Numbered from the stretch's first letter, positions 44,588 through 53,267 are shown. The stretch is 64,000 nt of DNA from Clostridium beijerinckii HUN142 (GCF_000621745.1 NZ_KK211339.1:33764-97763), one strand, 5' to 3'. The notes: generated from the sequence alone by a model not told the origin. Translations and numbers: made by a program.

Positions 44588-45901
44588 ATGAACTTAGAAT
44601 ATATACAGACACCTCCAAATGATGTAAGGTGTGAACAGGAGATATTGAGTGGGATATTCTATAACAATAGAATATTGGTGGAAATAATTAATGAAGTTAA
44701 AGTAGAGGATTTTTATAAAACATCCCATCAAATTATCTATGCTGGTATATGCAAGCTGTTTGCTGAAGGGAAAGATATTGATATAACACTTTTAATAAAT
44801 GAGATAGGTAAAGAAAATCTTGAAAAGGCTGGAGGAATAACATATATAACTGATATAGCTATAGGTGGGCTTCCAATAAGAGCAAAAGAATATATAAAAA
44901 TTTTAAAGGACAAGTCCTACAGAAGAAAAGCTATTAAAGAACTATATAAAGCTACACAGTGTATGTATGATGAAAATTCAGCGCCTCAAGATGCTATAAG
45001 CAAAATGTCAGAAAATCTAGCAAATGATATGAGAAATAAAAGTTCAATATTTAGTGATAGTGATCTTATGGTTAAGACATTAACTGAAATAGAAAATAGG
45101 TATCAAAAGGGTGGAGAAATACCTGGAATGCAAACCGGATTTACTACTTTTGATAAGAGAACTGGAGGCTTACAAAAAGGAGAATTAGTCATAATAGCTG
45201 GCAGGCCATCTATGGGAAAAACATTAACTGCATTAAATATAATGGATGGACTAGGCAAAAATGGTTATACTGTGTATTTATCAGAATTAGAAATGACATA
45301 CGAATCCCTTGGAATAAGAAGGCTGTCTTACAATGCAAATATAGAGGCAGAGAAATTAAGATTTGGGAAATTGAGTAATGATGATTTTATAAAAATTACA
45401 ATGATGTCTAATGAATTAGCTAAGAGAAATAAAGTATTCACAGATTGCAGTTCAAATCAGGGATTACTTCAAATAAAGGCAAAAGCAAAAGCTATAAAGC
45501 AAGCTCATGGATTAGATGTAATCATAATAGACCACTTAACTTTAATGAACATCCCAGAAAGAGGGACTAGAGATTTAGCGATAGGAGAAGTTACAAAGGG
45601 GCTTAAAGGTTTAGCAAAAGAATTAGAAGTGAATGTAATCCTCCTATGTCAATTATCAAGAGCTGTGGAGCAAAGAGCAGATAAAAGACCTATGCTTTCA
45701 GACTTAAGAGAATCAGGAAATATTGAACAGGATGCAGATTTAGTGATGTTTATGTATAGAGATGATTATTATCATCCAGAGTCAGAAGATAAAGGAATAA
45801 TTGAATGGATCATAAGCAAGCAGCGTAATGGAAGAACTGGAACTTTAAAATTTGTATATGTAGATAGGTTTCAGAAGATAGGGGATTTAGCTTATTTATA
45901 A
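44588..45901 (+). CDS. dnaB: DnaB-like replicative helicase (element-encoded)
   Basis: This 437-residue hexameric replicative helicase has a DnaB N-terminal domain at residues 8-110 (PPNDVRCEQEILSGIF) and a RecA-like domain with Walker A AGRPSMGKT near residues 207-215. Walker B is VIIIDHL and motif 4 is SDLRESGNIEQDADLVMF. Context with the replisome organiser marks it as phage or plasmid type rather than the chromosomal copy. The ribosome site is TAGGAGGGGG. A terminator follows. Confidence 0.92.
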   Translation: MNLEYIQTPPNDVRCEQEILSGIFYNNRILVEIINEVKVEDFYKTSHQIIYAGICKLFAEGKDIDITLLINEIGKENLEKAGGITYITDIAIGGLPIRAKEYIKILKDKSYRRKAIKELYKATQCMYDENSAPQDAISKMSENLANDMRNKSSIFSDSDLMVKTLTEIENRYQKGGEIPGMQTGFTTFDKRTGGLQKGELVIIAGRPSMGKTLTALNIMDGLGKNGYTVYLSELEMTYESLGIRRLSYNANIEAEKLRFGKLSNDDFIKITMMSNELAKRNKVFTDCSSNQGLLQIKAKAKAIKQAHGLDVIIIDHLTLMNIPERGTRDLAIGEVTKGLKGLAKELEVNVILLCQLSRAVEQRADKRPMLSDLRESGNIEQDADLVMFMYRDDYYHPESEDKGIIEWIISKQRNGRTGTLKFVYVDRFQKIGDLAYL

Positions 45902-45972
45902 TTTAGTAATAAACATAAGATAATTGTTGTTTAATGGCATAATAATAAGCAAATATCTGGATATTATAAAGA

Positions 45973-46012
45973 AATGCGTGTCAAAAATTATTACGACATG
46001 CATTTTTTACTT
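45973..46012 (+). terminator. Terminator after dnaB
   Basis: AAATGCGTGTC pairs with GACATGCATTT around an AT-rich loop and is followed by TTTT. Confidence 0.75.
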
Positions 46013-46073
46013 GAAATAAGTAATTAGTCACTTTTGGCGTAAATACAATAGTATATAAAGGAGGCGAAATACT

Positions 46074-46733
46074 ATGAATAATATGTTCTTAAAAGGGGTT
46101 ATAGCACTAACATTTGCAGGTATAAGTATATTCTTATCACCAGCAGAAGTACATGCAGAATGGAAACAAAATAGCACGGGATGGTGGTATACAGAAAGTA
46201 ATTCATATGCTACAGGGTGGAGATTAATTGGCGGAAATTGGTATTATTTCTATTCTAACGGGTATATGGCTAGTAATACTTCAATTGATGGGTACTATTT
46301 AAACTCAAGTGGGGCTTGGGTTCCAAATGCATTCATTGATACTAGCAAAGGAAAAACATTATTTTATATAAATAGGGGATATGAAAAGAATGATAAAAGA
46401 TATATATAGGGATATTTTGATAAGTTTGTTACTGATTTAGATGAAGCTAGGGACTATGAAAGAAGAACAGGAGATAAAGTAATTGCTCATGATGATACTG
46501 GAGATTATATTCCAGATGATGGATTTGATATGCCTAGTAGTGATAATACAACACTGGAAGTAGCTGATAATGTGAATATCAGTGAAATAGATTTTAATAG
46601 TAAAGGACAAGTTTTAGTCGTTAATAAAGATTTTAACAGCATAATCACTGGTAAATATAAAGATCGTCCAATCTTTGAAATAACTCTTAAAAATGGAGTT
46701 GTAACAGAACTACATCAAGAATATAGACCTTAG
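46074..46733 (+). pseudogene. Cell-wall-binding repeat protein interrupted by an in-frame TAG
   Basis: This is a secreted protein with a signal peptide ending in VHA (residues 1-28) and two or more choline/cell-wall-binding type repeats (GWWYTESNSYATGWRLIGG, NWYYFYSNGYMAS, DGYYLNSSGAWV). The frame stops at TAG 46407-46409 but continues open in the same frame to 46733 (GYFDKFVTDLDEARDYERRT onwards, ending HQEYRP). A single nonsense change therefore splits what looks like one gene of 219 codons. The first part could still be secreted. The downstream part has internal ATGs but no good ribosome site. Confidence 0.7.
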
Positions 46734-46846
46734 AGCTTTAGGATATAAGGCTTTGATATTTTAACTATGACAGTCTTAAAACTAAATAGAATAAAAAATA
46801 GAAGCTCGTCTATTGATAAGCCTCTATTTTTTTGTCTTAATTTGAC

Positions 46847-47068
46847 CTAAGCTACTTCATATTTAGTAACTTGTCTTTGAGTTAATTGAGCACCGGATTT
46901 CTTAACTAAATCGCCAGAATCAGTTTTAAAAATATTCTTGGCAATTACAACATCCATAAGTGTATTTACTTCGGCTTTAGTAAGCGTAGATTTAACACCA
47001 GAAATGCTTAAAGTACTCTTTTCGCCAGCTTCAGTTAAAAAAGTCATAGATAAAGTATATTCCATATA
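46847..47068 (-). CDS. DUF2922 family protein
   Basis: This 73-residue protein has the DUF2922 pattern (EYTLSMTFLTEAGEKSTLSI, ALMD-type VNTLMDVVIAKNIF). The function is unknown. It is usually encoded with DUF1659 and YvrJ proteins, as here. ATG 47068 follows AAGGGGTGAAT; an upstream ATG at 47083 overlaps the ribosome site. It sits 92 bases downstream of the DUF1659 gene with a CTCCTAC/GTAGGAG hairpin (47103-47127) between them. Confidence 0.85.
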   Translation of the reverse strand, partial: YMEYTLSMTFLTEAGEKSTLSISGVKSTLTKAEVNTLMDVVIAKNIFKTDSGDLVKKSGAQLTQRQVTKYEVA

Positions 47069-47160
47069 ATTCACCCCTTTCATTAAGTTTAGAGTTTAGG
47101 AAACTCCTACTCCCAGTGTCGTAGGAGTGCTCACAGAGTAAGCGATTTGAACTTATCTGC

Positions 47161-47385
47161 TTAAGCATTTACTAAACTAGAAGATTCATTGATAAAGCAA
47201 TCTCTAGTTTGAGCGTCTAAAACACCTTTGATTGCTTCAGCAACATCGTAGACGTTTTGAGCAGCGGCATCTGTTTTGACATTAGAAAAAGTCTTTTTGG
47301 CATAAATTGGATCGCCGGCCTGATCAACATCTTTTTGCACTTCAATACTAAGTGAAGCAGAGTTAGGAACTTTATTTACAGCCAT
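47161..47385 (-). CDS. DUF1659 family protein
   Basis: This 74-residue protein fits DUF1659 (SASLSIEVQKDVDQAGDPIY, KKTFSNVKTDAAAQNVYDVA). It is a small beta-then-helix protein of unknown role, widespread in Firmicutes. An AAAGGAGG ribosome site precedes it on the minus strand, and it is probably co-transcribed with the DUF2922 gene. Confidence 0.88.
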   Translation of the reverse strand: MAVNKVPNSASLSIEVQKDVDQAGDPIYAKKTFSNVKTDAAAQNVYDVAEAIKGVLDAQTRDCFINESSSLVNA

Positions 47386-47637
47386 AGTTTTTACCTCCTT
47401 TATTTTGTTTTCATAGAGGATATATGTACAAAATTGATGGATTACCTATTTTCATAAAAAACATGATAAAAATAAAGAAATTAAAGTGTAATTAATGAAA
47501 ATTGAATTATTTATCATTGGCAAAATATGTTATAATTAATCAATGAATAAATTATAAATTGTAATTTTTAGATTGATGATGTTGATAATTGTATACTTAA
47601 TTTTAAATCAATCAATTACATTGTGGAGGGGAAATAT

Positions 47638-48054
47638 ATGAATATTACTGGGAAAATTCTTAAGAATCTTAGATTAAATAAGAATCTTACATTAAATCAA
47701 TTAGCAACTGAAATGAATGAAATGTTTAGCATTAATATTACCGACAGTATGCTTTCTAAATGGGAAATTGGTAAAGCAACTCCTATATATGATCACTTAA
47801 AAAGATTAGCTTCATATCATAATGTTACTACAGATTTCCTCTTAGGTTTTAATCAAGATGAAAACTTAGAGCTGGTCAATCATAATGACAATTTGGGTAA
47901 AAATGGAAGAATTATTTATTCTAAAAAAGATAACAATATTAAACTTTTAGTAGAATTGTTGGAAAATGATAAAATTACCAATAAGGATGTGTTAATTATA
48001 AAAGATTTTGTTCAGGTTTTTCTATCCAGAAAACATACGAATCTCTATAGATAA
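47638..48054 (+). CDS. XRE family transcriptional regulator
   Basis: This 138-residue protein has an N-terminal HTH (KNLRLNKNLTLNQLATEMNE, then SKWEIGKATPIYDHLKRLA) and an unrelated C-terminal tail. ATG 47638 follows GTGGAGGGG. It is divergent from the DUF1659/DUF2922 genes. Target unknown. Confidence 0.85.
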   Translation: MNITGKILKNLRLNKNLTLNQLATEMNEMFSINITDSMLSKWEIGKATPIYDHLKRLASYHNVTTDFLLGFNQDENLELVNHNDNLGKNGRIIYSKKDNNIKLLVELLENDKITNKDVLIIKDFVQVFLSRKHTNLYR

Positions 48055-48084
48055 ACAATATGTAATTTAAATTCATGGGATAAC

Positions 48085-48185
48085 TTACCAAAATCATAAA
48101 TATTTTGTTCAGCTCATTTTCAAATGTTTTCTCCATATTATGACCCTTGTGGTTACAAATATATTTATGATTTCTAGTGAAAATA
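48085..48185. repeat. Fragment of palindromic element R1
   Basis: Both outer ends remain (AAAATCATAAATATTTTG and AAATATATTTATGATTTCTAG), together with the CAGCTCATTTTCAAATGTTT arm. The opposite arm and core are deleted, and a piece matching sequence at about 20519-20540 (ATTATGACCCTTGTGGTTAC) is inserted. Confidence 0.65.
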
Positions 48186-48271
48186 CGAACTTAAAGTTTT
48201 AGCAACTTTGTTAATATGTTCATCTAATAAGCTTAATTATTAAGTTGTTTTTCTATAGAAGGGGGATTCGA

Positions 48272-48718
48272 TTGTTTAATACTGAATTACTTAGCTATTT
48301 AATAAGAAAGGCACAAGGAGATATTTCATTAAATAATTTTGCTAGGCAATGTAAAATTAGTTCCAGCACTTTATCAAGAATTATTAATATGATGAATTCT
48401 TGTGCACCAGCACCAAGTACATTACAAAAAATTGCAGCTTGTGCGCGTAATGGAGTTACATATGATGAACTTATGAAAGCAGCAGGATATATAGCTTCAA
48501 ATGAAAATATAAAGGCTACAGCGGAAAAAGAGGATCGCATTTCATCAGTAGTGGGTCAGAAAGAGATCGTTAAAATATTTGATGATTTAAAAAAATATCT
48601 ATTAACTACTGATGGACTTAGGCTCTATGGTGATCCACTCTCTGAGGAAGCAATTGAAAGTCTGATTGAAACTTTATTATATGGTATTAAAGTAGCGAAA
48701 ATTATAAATGGAAAGTAA
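48272..48718 (+). CDS. XRE-type HTH protein
   Basis: This protein of about 148 residues has an N-terminal HTH (LIRKAQGDISLNNFARQCKI, then SSSTLSRIINMM) and a short C-terminal helical region. A TTG at 48272 lies five bases after AGAAGGGGGA and is the best start; a reading from 48245 would bury the ribosome site. It is similar to phage or element regulators. Confidence 0.78.
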   Translation: MFNTELLSYLIRKAQGDISLNNFARQCKISSSTLSRIINMMNSCAPAPSTLQKIAACARNGVTYDELMKAAGYIASNENIKATAEKEDRISSVVGQKEIVKIFDDLKKYLLTTDGLRLYGDPLSEEAIESLIETLLYGIKVAKIINGK

Positions 48719-49016
48719 TTAATAGAAGAGGATATATATCACATGATAAAATATATTGATGGGTAATTCTCATCAGTATTATTTTTTTACTCATAATATG
48801 ACATTGAGTGATGTAGCAAAAATGATAAAAGTGTATAAACTATAAATTTGTATTTGTTTCACTAAAATGGTATAAATTTATAAAAAAAGAAAGAGGGCAT
48901 TATAATGTTAAGTTTAGTTGACAAAATTCCAATTTTAATTGGTAGAAAACAATTGTTATTTTAAGTATACTGTATCTACAGGTTAACTTGGAATAATTGA
49001 AAGGCTGGTGATTATT
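48719..49016. other. Gap with a possible 19-codon leader ORF
   Basis: AGAGGG precedes an ATG at 48905 that opens MLSLVDKIPILIGRKQLLF and then stops. It may be a leader peptide or a gene stub. Nothing else is evident. Confidence 0.3.
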
Positions 49017-49463
49017 ATGCCATTATGTGATAAATTACTAGATTTACGTAAAAAGGCTGGATTATCGCAAGAAGATGTTGCTGATAAATTAGGTGTATCC
49101 AGGCAAACAGTGAGCAAGTGGGAAACTGATCAAACAGTTCATGAGTTAATTAAAGTGAAATTGTTAAGCCAACTATATAATGTGAGTTATGACTATCTTA
49201 TTAGCGAAAGTAATCTTAGCGGTGATATTACAAGCATCGAAATGATAGTTGATGAAATTGACTGGACTAGTGCATGGAGTAAAAAATACCCGATTTTAGC
49301 ATCATATCAAGGTGTGCAAGGAATAAATACTTATTGTGAAAAGTTATCGAAGTTATATGATGACTGCAAAAACGAATTTAATTTTAATGACGAGGATACT
49401 GTTTTAGTTTTAAAAGATATTCTCTATAAAAAATTTAAATCAGAAAAAAATAAAACCAAGTAA
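49017..49463 (+). CDS. XRE family transcriptional regulator
   Basis: This 148-residue regulator has an N-terminal HTH (LLDLRKKAGLSQEDVADKLG, then VSRQTVSKWETDQTVHELIK) and a C-terminal region of about 80 residues that I do not recognise. ATG 49017 is chosen over GTG 49008, which falls in the GGTGATT ribosome site. A strong terminator at 49497-49548 follows. Confidence 0.85.
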   Translation: MPLCDKLLDLRKKAGLSQEDVADKLGVSRQTVSKWETDQTVHELIKVKLLSQLYNVSYDYLISESNLSGDITSIEMIVDEIDWTSAWSKKYPILASYQGVQGINTYCEKLSKLYDDCKNEFNFNDEDTVLVLKDILYKKFKSEKNKTK

Positions 49464-49496
49464 AATTTTGCTAATACAGTTTAATTATTTAACAAA

Positions 49497-49548
49497 GAGC
49501 CGATAACCACATGATATATTCTCGTAGGTTATCGGCTCTGTGTTTTTA
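49497..49548. terminator. Bidirectional terminator
   Basis: AGAGCCGATAACC and GGTTATCGGCTCT form a long perfect stem with a T-run on the right. It separates two convergent genes. Confidence 0.85.
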
Positions 49549-49611
49549 TACTGTTATCTTATACTAATCTTCATAATTCCCCTTGAGCAAAAGTAAGATA
49601 TAAATTTGTTT

Positions 49612-50478
49612 TTATCTCTTCTTAACAGGAATCCAAACTTCACTATAAGCGTAATCTTTTTTGTCTTTATCCATTTTAGTAAAAGAAAAAGTAGGTGCAT
49701 TGATTATTTCATAATTGGAAGAAGGAAGCCATTCTGAATATATTCTTGCCATTGTTTCTTGTAATGTTGAAGGAAATGATCCTTCATTTGGGAATATTGC
49801 CCAAGTACAAGCTTCAACTGGTACCTTTTCTAATAGATCACTTATTTGATTTTCAGTCGTTAAAATGCCTATAAGATGAGTTAAATCTCCTTCTTCTTTT
49901 AAGAAATTAGCGTCAGCCTCATAAGATGCATTGATAATTTCATGAGGTTCTATATTTTGAAGAGAATGCATTTCTTCCTTTTGTTCGCTAGTTATGCTTT
50001 GTGCGAGCTTTATAATCTCATTATTAACTCCTTCAAATTGCATAGGGACACGTTTACTTACACCAACTAAATTAAACGCTGGTTTATCTTCAATTCTAAA
50101 TTCCATATTAATTCCTCCCTTGATAGTTATTGTGAATGAAAGTTTGGGAAACGATTTACTTATGCCTTTTTTTGCTACATCTGAGGGTAAAAAACCACTC
50201 CATTTTTTAAATGCTCTAGTAAAGCCGTCCATAGACTGATAACCATATTTCAAAGCGACATCAGTTACTTTTTCTCCATGTAATAAATCCTTATTTGCTT
50301 CCGACAATTTTCTGTTCTTGATATATTCACTAAGCATCATCCCTGAAAGATAAAAAAATATCTTTCTAAAGTGATAGTCAGAAACCCCAGCATATTCAGA
50401 AATTATTTCAAGAGATAAATCGTCATCGGTTAAATGATCTTCAATATAGTCAATCACATGATTCAATTCGTTTATCAT
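49612..50478 (-). CDS. AraC family regulator with GyrI-like effector-binding domain
   Basis: This 288-residue regulator has an N-terminal AraC HTH (residues 5-105: YIEDHLTDDDLSLEIISEYA, VTDVALKYGYQSMDGFTRAF). A C-terminal GyrI/SOUL-type small-molecule-binding domain follows (residues 125-288: EFRIEDKPAFNLVGVSKRVP, WIPVKK). Such proteins often sense hydrophobic drugs. ATG 50478 lies six bases after AAAAGGAGG. Confidence 0.9.
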   Translation of the reverse strand: MINELNHVIDYIEDHLTDDDLSLEIISEYAGVSDYHFRKIFFYLSGMMLSEYIKNRKLSEANKDLLHGEKVTDVALKYGYQSMDGFTRAFKKWSGFLPSDVAKKGISKSFPKLSFTITIKGGINMEFRIEDKPAFNLVGVSKRVPMQFEGVNNEIIKLAQSITSEQKEEMHSLQNIEPHEIINASYEADANFLKEEGDLTHLIGILTTENQISDLLEKVPVEACTWAIFPNEGSFPSTLQETMARIYSEWLPSSNYEIINAPTFSFTKMDKDKKDYAYSEVWIPVKKR

Positions 50479-50684
50479 TGTCTTCCTCCTTTTCATATCT
50501 ACATAATACCAGAGGTATTTTATCGATGCTCGACTTTTTTAATACAAAAAATATCGAATTGTTATATAATATTATTATTTATTCTAAATTGAATTTTATT
50601 ATAGATGGTGCAACATTTGGAGAATCATTTAGATTCAAGAAGATTTAAATCAAACTATTTAGTTTTAGAGACTACATATAAATT

Positions 50685-50728
50685 GTAAAGGCGATAAACA
50701 TCTTATTTTAAGTGTTTATCGCCTTTAT
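50685..50728 (-). terminator. Terminator of the YvrJ gene
   Basis: AAAGGCGATAAACA and TGTTTATCGCCTTT form a strong stem that ends the leftward transcript. Confidence 0.8.
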
Positions 50729-50917
50729 TCAAGCTACGTTATTAGAATCATTATTATCTATAACAACTCCAAGCTTGGTTGATATTATGGTGTTAAGTCT
50801 ATTAATTGAACTAGATAAGTTGTTAATTTGTTTTTCTAAGCGAATTAGTAAATATGCAGCAACAGCTATAGCAAATCCATTATTAACAATAATATTAATT
50901 AATTCAGTTATATCCAT
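50729..50917 (-). CDS. YvrJ family protein
   Basis: This 62-residue protein has one transmembrane helix (NIIVNNGFAIAVAAYLLIRL) followed by a helical EKQINNLSSSINRL segment, the YvrJ pattern. The role is unknown. It usually appears with DUF1659 and DUF2922 genes, which here lie 3.3 kb away. GGGAGGTGATG fixes ATG 50917; the longer frame to 50953 has no ribosome site. Confidence 0.85.
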   Translation of the reverse strand: MDITELINIIVNNGFAIAVAAYLLIRLEKQINNLSSSINRLNTIISTKLGVVIDNNDSNNVA

Positions 50918-51008
50918 AGTTTCATCACCTCCCATAAGGGATATATGATACAAAGCGTATTATTTCACGTTAGAAAACAAATAGTACCTAGAACTAAAAT
51001 AGATACAT

Positions 51009-51120
51009 TGCATAAATAATTCTTCATCATAATTCTAAAAATATTGTAAGAATGTTAGCAGTAATTATGGATAGTGAATTGAGAATTTAGAATCGTGCAT
51101 TGTGAATTGAAGATATATAG
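51009..51120. repeat. Small element R2, copy 4 (reversed, diverged)
   Basis: ATCATAATTCTAAAAATATT is the reverse complement of the R2 core. TTGCATAAATAATTC forms one end and GTGCATTGTGAATTGAAGAT the other. Confidence 0.55.
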
Positions 51121-51130
51121 ATGAAGTAAA

Positions 51131-51661
51131 TTATTGAGTGCCGCCTTCATTTACAATGTGGTTATGATAATAATCTATGGCAATATCAACTATGGTGCTG
51201 ACACATACATTAAGATCTGTATGTATGTTTTTTAATTCATTTATTTTTCTTATAGTAGAGCTTCTAAGGGTGTAGCTTCTTTTAATAGTTGGGGTCTCAC
51301 CATCAATAGCAGGAACAGCACCATTAGGAAAGGGCGTTCTTCTATTAGCGAATATGTCTTTTGTAGAGCTTAGAGTATTTTTTATTTCCATAGATTTAGG
51401 TATATTATTTTGAATAGTGCTGTTACTAGGTGGAGCAGTATTAACTTGAATATTAGTTTTAGTATCTTCATAAGAAGCAGTATGATTAATGGATTTGCAT
51501 TCAGAATTAGTTTGAATATTATAAATATCAGAATCATCATCAAAAGAGAAGGAAGAAATGCAGTCACCAGTTAAAGGAGCTTCACTAGAAAAACCACACA
51601 CTTCACCTTCATCATATTCAAAATCATTTTTAGGAACCTTTGCAGCTCTTTTTCCAGCCAT
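51131..51661 (-). CDS. Protein with disordered N-terminus and RHH-like C-terminal domain
   Basis: This 176-residue protein resembles no family I can name with certainty. Residues 1-125 are low-complexity, rich in Asp, Ser, Asn and Thr. Residues 130-172 (IKRSYTLRSSTIRKINELKN to TIVDIAIDYYHNHI) have the strand-helix-helix pattern of ribbon-helix-helix DNA-binding domains used by plasmid-partition and CopG-type regulators. The start follows AAAGGAGG on the minus strand. Four copies of an iteron-like 14-base sequence lie upstream. Confidence 0.65.
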   Translation of the reverse strand: MAGKRAAKVPKNDFEYDEGEVCGFSSEAPLTGDCISSFSFDDDSDIYNIQTNSECKSINHTASYEDTKTNIQVNTAPPSNSTIQNNIPKSMEIKNTLSSTKDIFANRRTPFPNGAVPAIDGETPTIKRSYTLRSSTIRKINELKNIHTDLNVCVSTIVDIAIDYYHNHIVNEGGTQ

Positions 51662-51742
51662 AAATTATAAATCCTCCTTTGGCAGTTTATTAGAAGTATT
51701 TTTATGTTTACTCTTAAAAGATATATGGACATTTATTAGAGA

Positions 51743-51963
51743 TTCTAAAATTCTTAAGAATTTTGGAATATATATTCTTAAGAATTTTAGAATATATATT
51801 TTTTAGAAAAAATGATCTGATTGTAGTATAGAGCTGATTTTATGATCATAGTTGCAGCATAGCTGCTTTTTTCAAATGTGTATATTCTTAAGAATTTTAG
51901 AATTTTACAATATAAGAATTTATATTCTTTAGAACTTAGGAACTTAAGAATTTTAGAATATAA
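51743..51963. repeat. Iteron-like cluster TTCTTAAGAATTTT upstream of the RHH-like gene
   Basis: TTCTTAAGAATTTT is at 51751-51764, 51775-51788 and 51885-51898, with a variant at 51941-51954. Each contains the palindrome TTCTTAAGAA. The GCAGCATAGCTGC palindrome (51854-51866) with a T-run lies between them. The cluster starts about 80 bases upstream of the gene on the minus strand. Confidence 0.6.
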
Positions 51964-52179
51964 AAGGAAATCCGACTCACATGAGTTCGCTAGATATTCA
52001 CAGAGTAAGCGACCATCATCAAATATTAGATAGATGCCTACAAGGAAAGTTCGAAGAACGAAATATAAAATTTTTGAATAGTATAAGCACAATCAAAAAA
52101 TAACAAGTTCATCTGAAAGTATATTTGAATTTAATAATGCCACTACAAAAATAAGAGCTCCAAGGATAGCCTTGGAGCT
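51964..52179. other. Gap with terminator
   Basis: A strong hairpin, AGCTCCAAGG-ATAG-CCTTGGAGCT, at about 52157-52180 terminates transcripts entering from either side. CACAGAGTAAGCGA occurs here (about 51999) and also at about 47132. No gene is seen. Confidence 0.5.
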
Positions 52180-52416
52180 TTAAGCTTGATAATTTAGGGA
52201 AATATAATTGGAAATTTTATTTAAAGCAACTTTCTTTTTTCGAGTAGCAGTAGAATAACACATCTTTTTAAAGAAAATAAAATCTATAAGTTCTTTTTCA
52301 TCATCGTTTAAATTATTTAGAGCTAGTCTTAAATCAGTACAATCACATTCCTTACAAAATAAATCTTCTAAAATGAAATCAAATAAGCGCAGATTGAATT
52401 TAGAGTGAAAGTCCAC
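52180..52416 (-). CDS. Small sigma-70 region-4-like protein, probably degenerate
   Basis: This 78-residue protein contains LRLALNNLNDDEKELIDFIF and ends KKKVALNKISNYISLNYQA, the frame of a sigma-factor region 4 HTH. The stretch between FFKKMCYS and TRKKKVALNK is about ten residues shorter than such a domain needs, so the recognition helix seems deleted. The start is GTG with no ribosome site, and a stop lies just upstream. Both points suggest a decayed gene. Similar genes accompany DUF1659/DUF2922/YvrJ sets. Confidence 0.5.
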   Translation of the reverse strand: MDFHSKFNLRLFDFILEDLFCKECDCTDLRLALNNLNDDEKELIDFIFFKKMCYSTATRKKKVALNKISNYISLNYQA

Positions 52417-52674
52417 ATATCAAAGTGTAATTGAATTGAAATCTTTATAAGACTTAATTAAACTACAATCACTATATATGTAAAAGTAATTTGTGGATTA
52501 TGGAAAAATAAGGGGAAAGTTGTAAGAAGTATTATATAATAAAGGTGGGATGTTTAGAAATAAATGTTCTGTCTTTTTTGTGATTTGTTTTAGAGGGAAT
52601 ATTATGTCTATAACGGGAATTTGGAATATTTAGAGTACAATATACTATTAAATTACATTAAGGAGGAAAAGTAG

Positions 52675-53060
52675 ATGCCATATAATTTAAAGGACAAATT
52701 AGTCATAGCAATATCGTCACGAGCAATTTTTGATTTGGAGAAGGAAAATGAAATGTATGAGAAAGAAGGACTTGAAAAATACTCAAAATTTCAAGTAGAA
52801 AATGAAGAAAAGATATTAGAAAAAGGGACAGCTTTCCACTTATACAAGCACTTGTTAATTTGAATAATAAGTTTGAAGATCCAATAGTAGAAGTAATTGT
52901 AATGTCAAGAAATAGTCCTGAAACAGGTTTAAGAGTATTTAACAGTATTAAACATTATAATCTAAATATAATTAGAGCTGCATTCACCTATAGCAACTTC
53001 AACACTTCGTTATTTAGAAGCGCCCAAGGGTATTTGGAATTAGGACATCTGAAGTAATAG
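52675..53060 (+). pseudogene. Decayed cytosolic 5'-nucleotidase gene
   Basis: The first frame (MPYNLKDKLVIAISSRAIFD to GTAFHLYKHLLI) and the second (from 52860, IVEVIVMSRNSPETGLRVFN to IIRAAFT) are consecutive pieces of a cytosolic 5'-nucleotidase family protein. They are separated by a one-base frameshift at about 52856. After RAAFT the homologous text moves to yet another frame (ATSTLRYLEA) and then ends. Two frameshifts and loss of the C-terminal two-thirds mean that no functional enzyme is made. The original start has a strong AAGGAGGAAAAG ribosome site. Confidence 0.8.
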
Positions 53061-53102
53061 TCGTGAGTTTAGGAACGACTTGCTCTACGTCTTGACGTTG
53101 GT

Positions 53103-53133
53103 GGACTAATTTTAACATGAGATGCATTCAAAA
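53103..53133 (+). CRISPR. Orphan degenerate CRISPR repeat
   Basis: GGACTAATTTTAACATGAGA then TGCATTCAAAA matches the window-end CRISPR repeat at about 24 of 31 positions, including the invariant AACATGAGATG core. No second repeat lies at the 66-base period upstream, so this is a single relic or an array end. Confidence 0.6.
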
Positions 53134-53267
53134 GGAGAGCAATTTTAAAGTGAATTTTAAATTTAGAATAGCTCTATATGTTTATTAAAAATATGTTATA
53201 GGATATAATATTAGCAATGGTTAATAAAGGATGAAATAAATCATTTATATAGAATGGAAGTGATGGG

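Noticed and set aside
46407..46409. Amber codon read as pyrrolysine
   Set aside because: No pyl genes or supporting family are visible, and a simple nonsense mutation is far more likely.
48905..48964. AgrD-like peptide precursor
   Set aside because: The 19-residue frame has no cysteine or serine in a thiolactone-like position and no agr genes are nearby.
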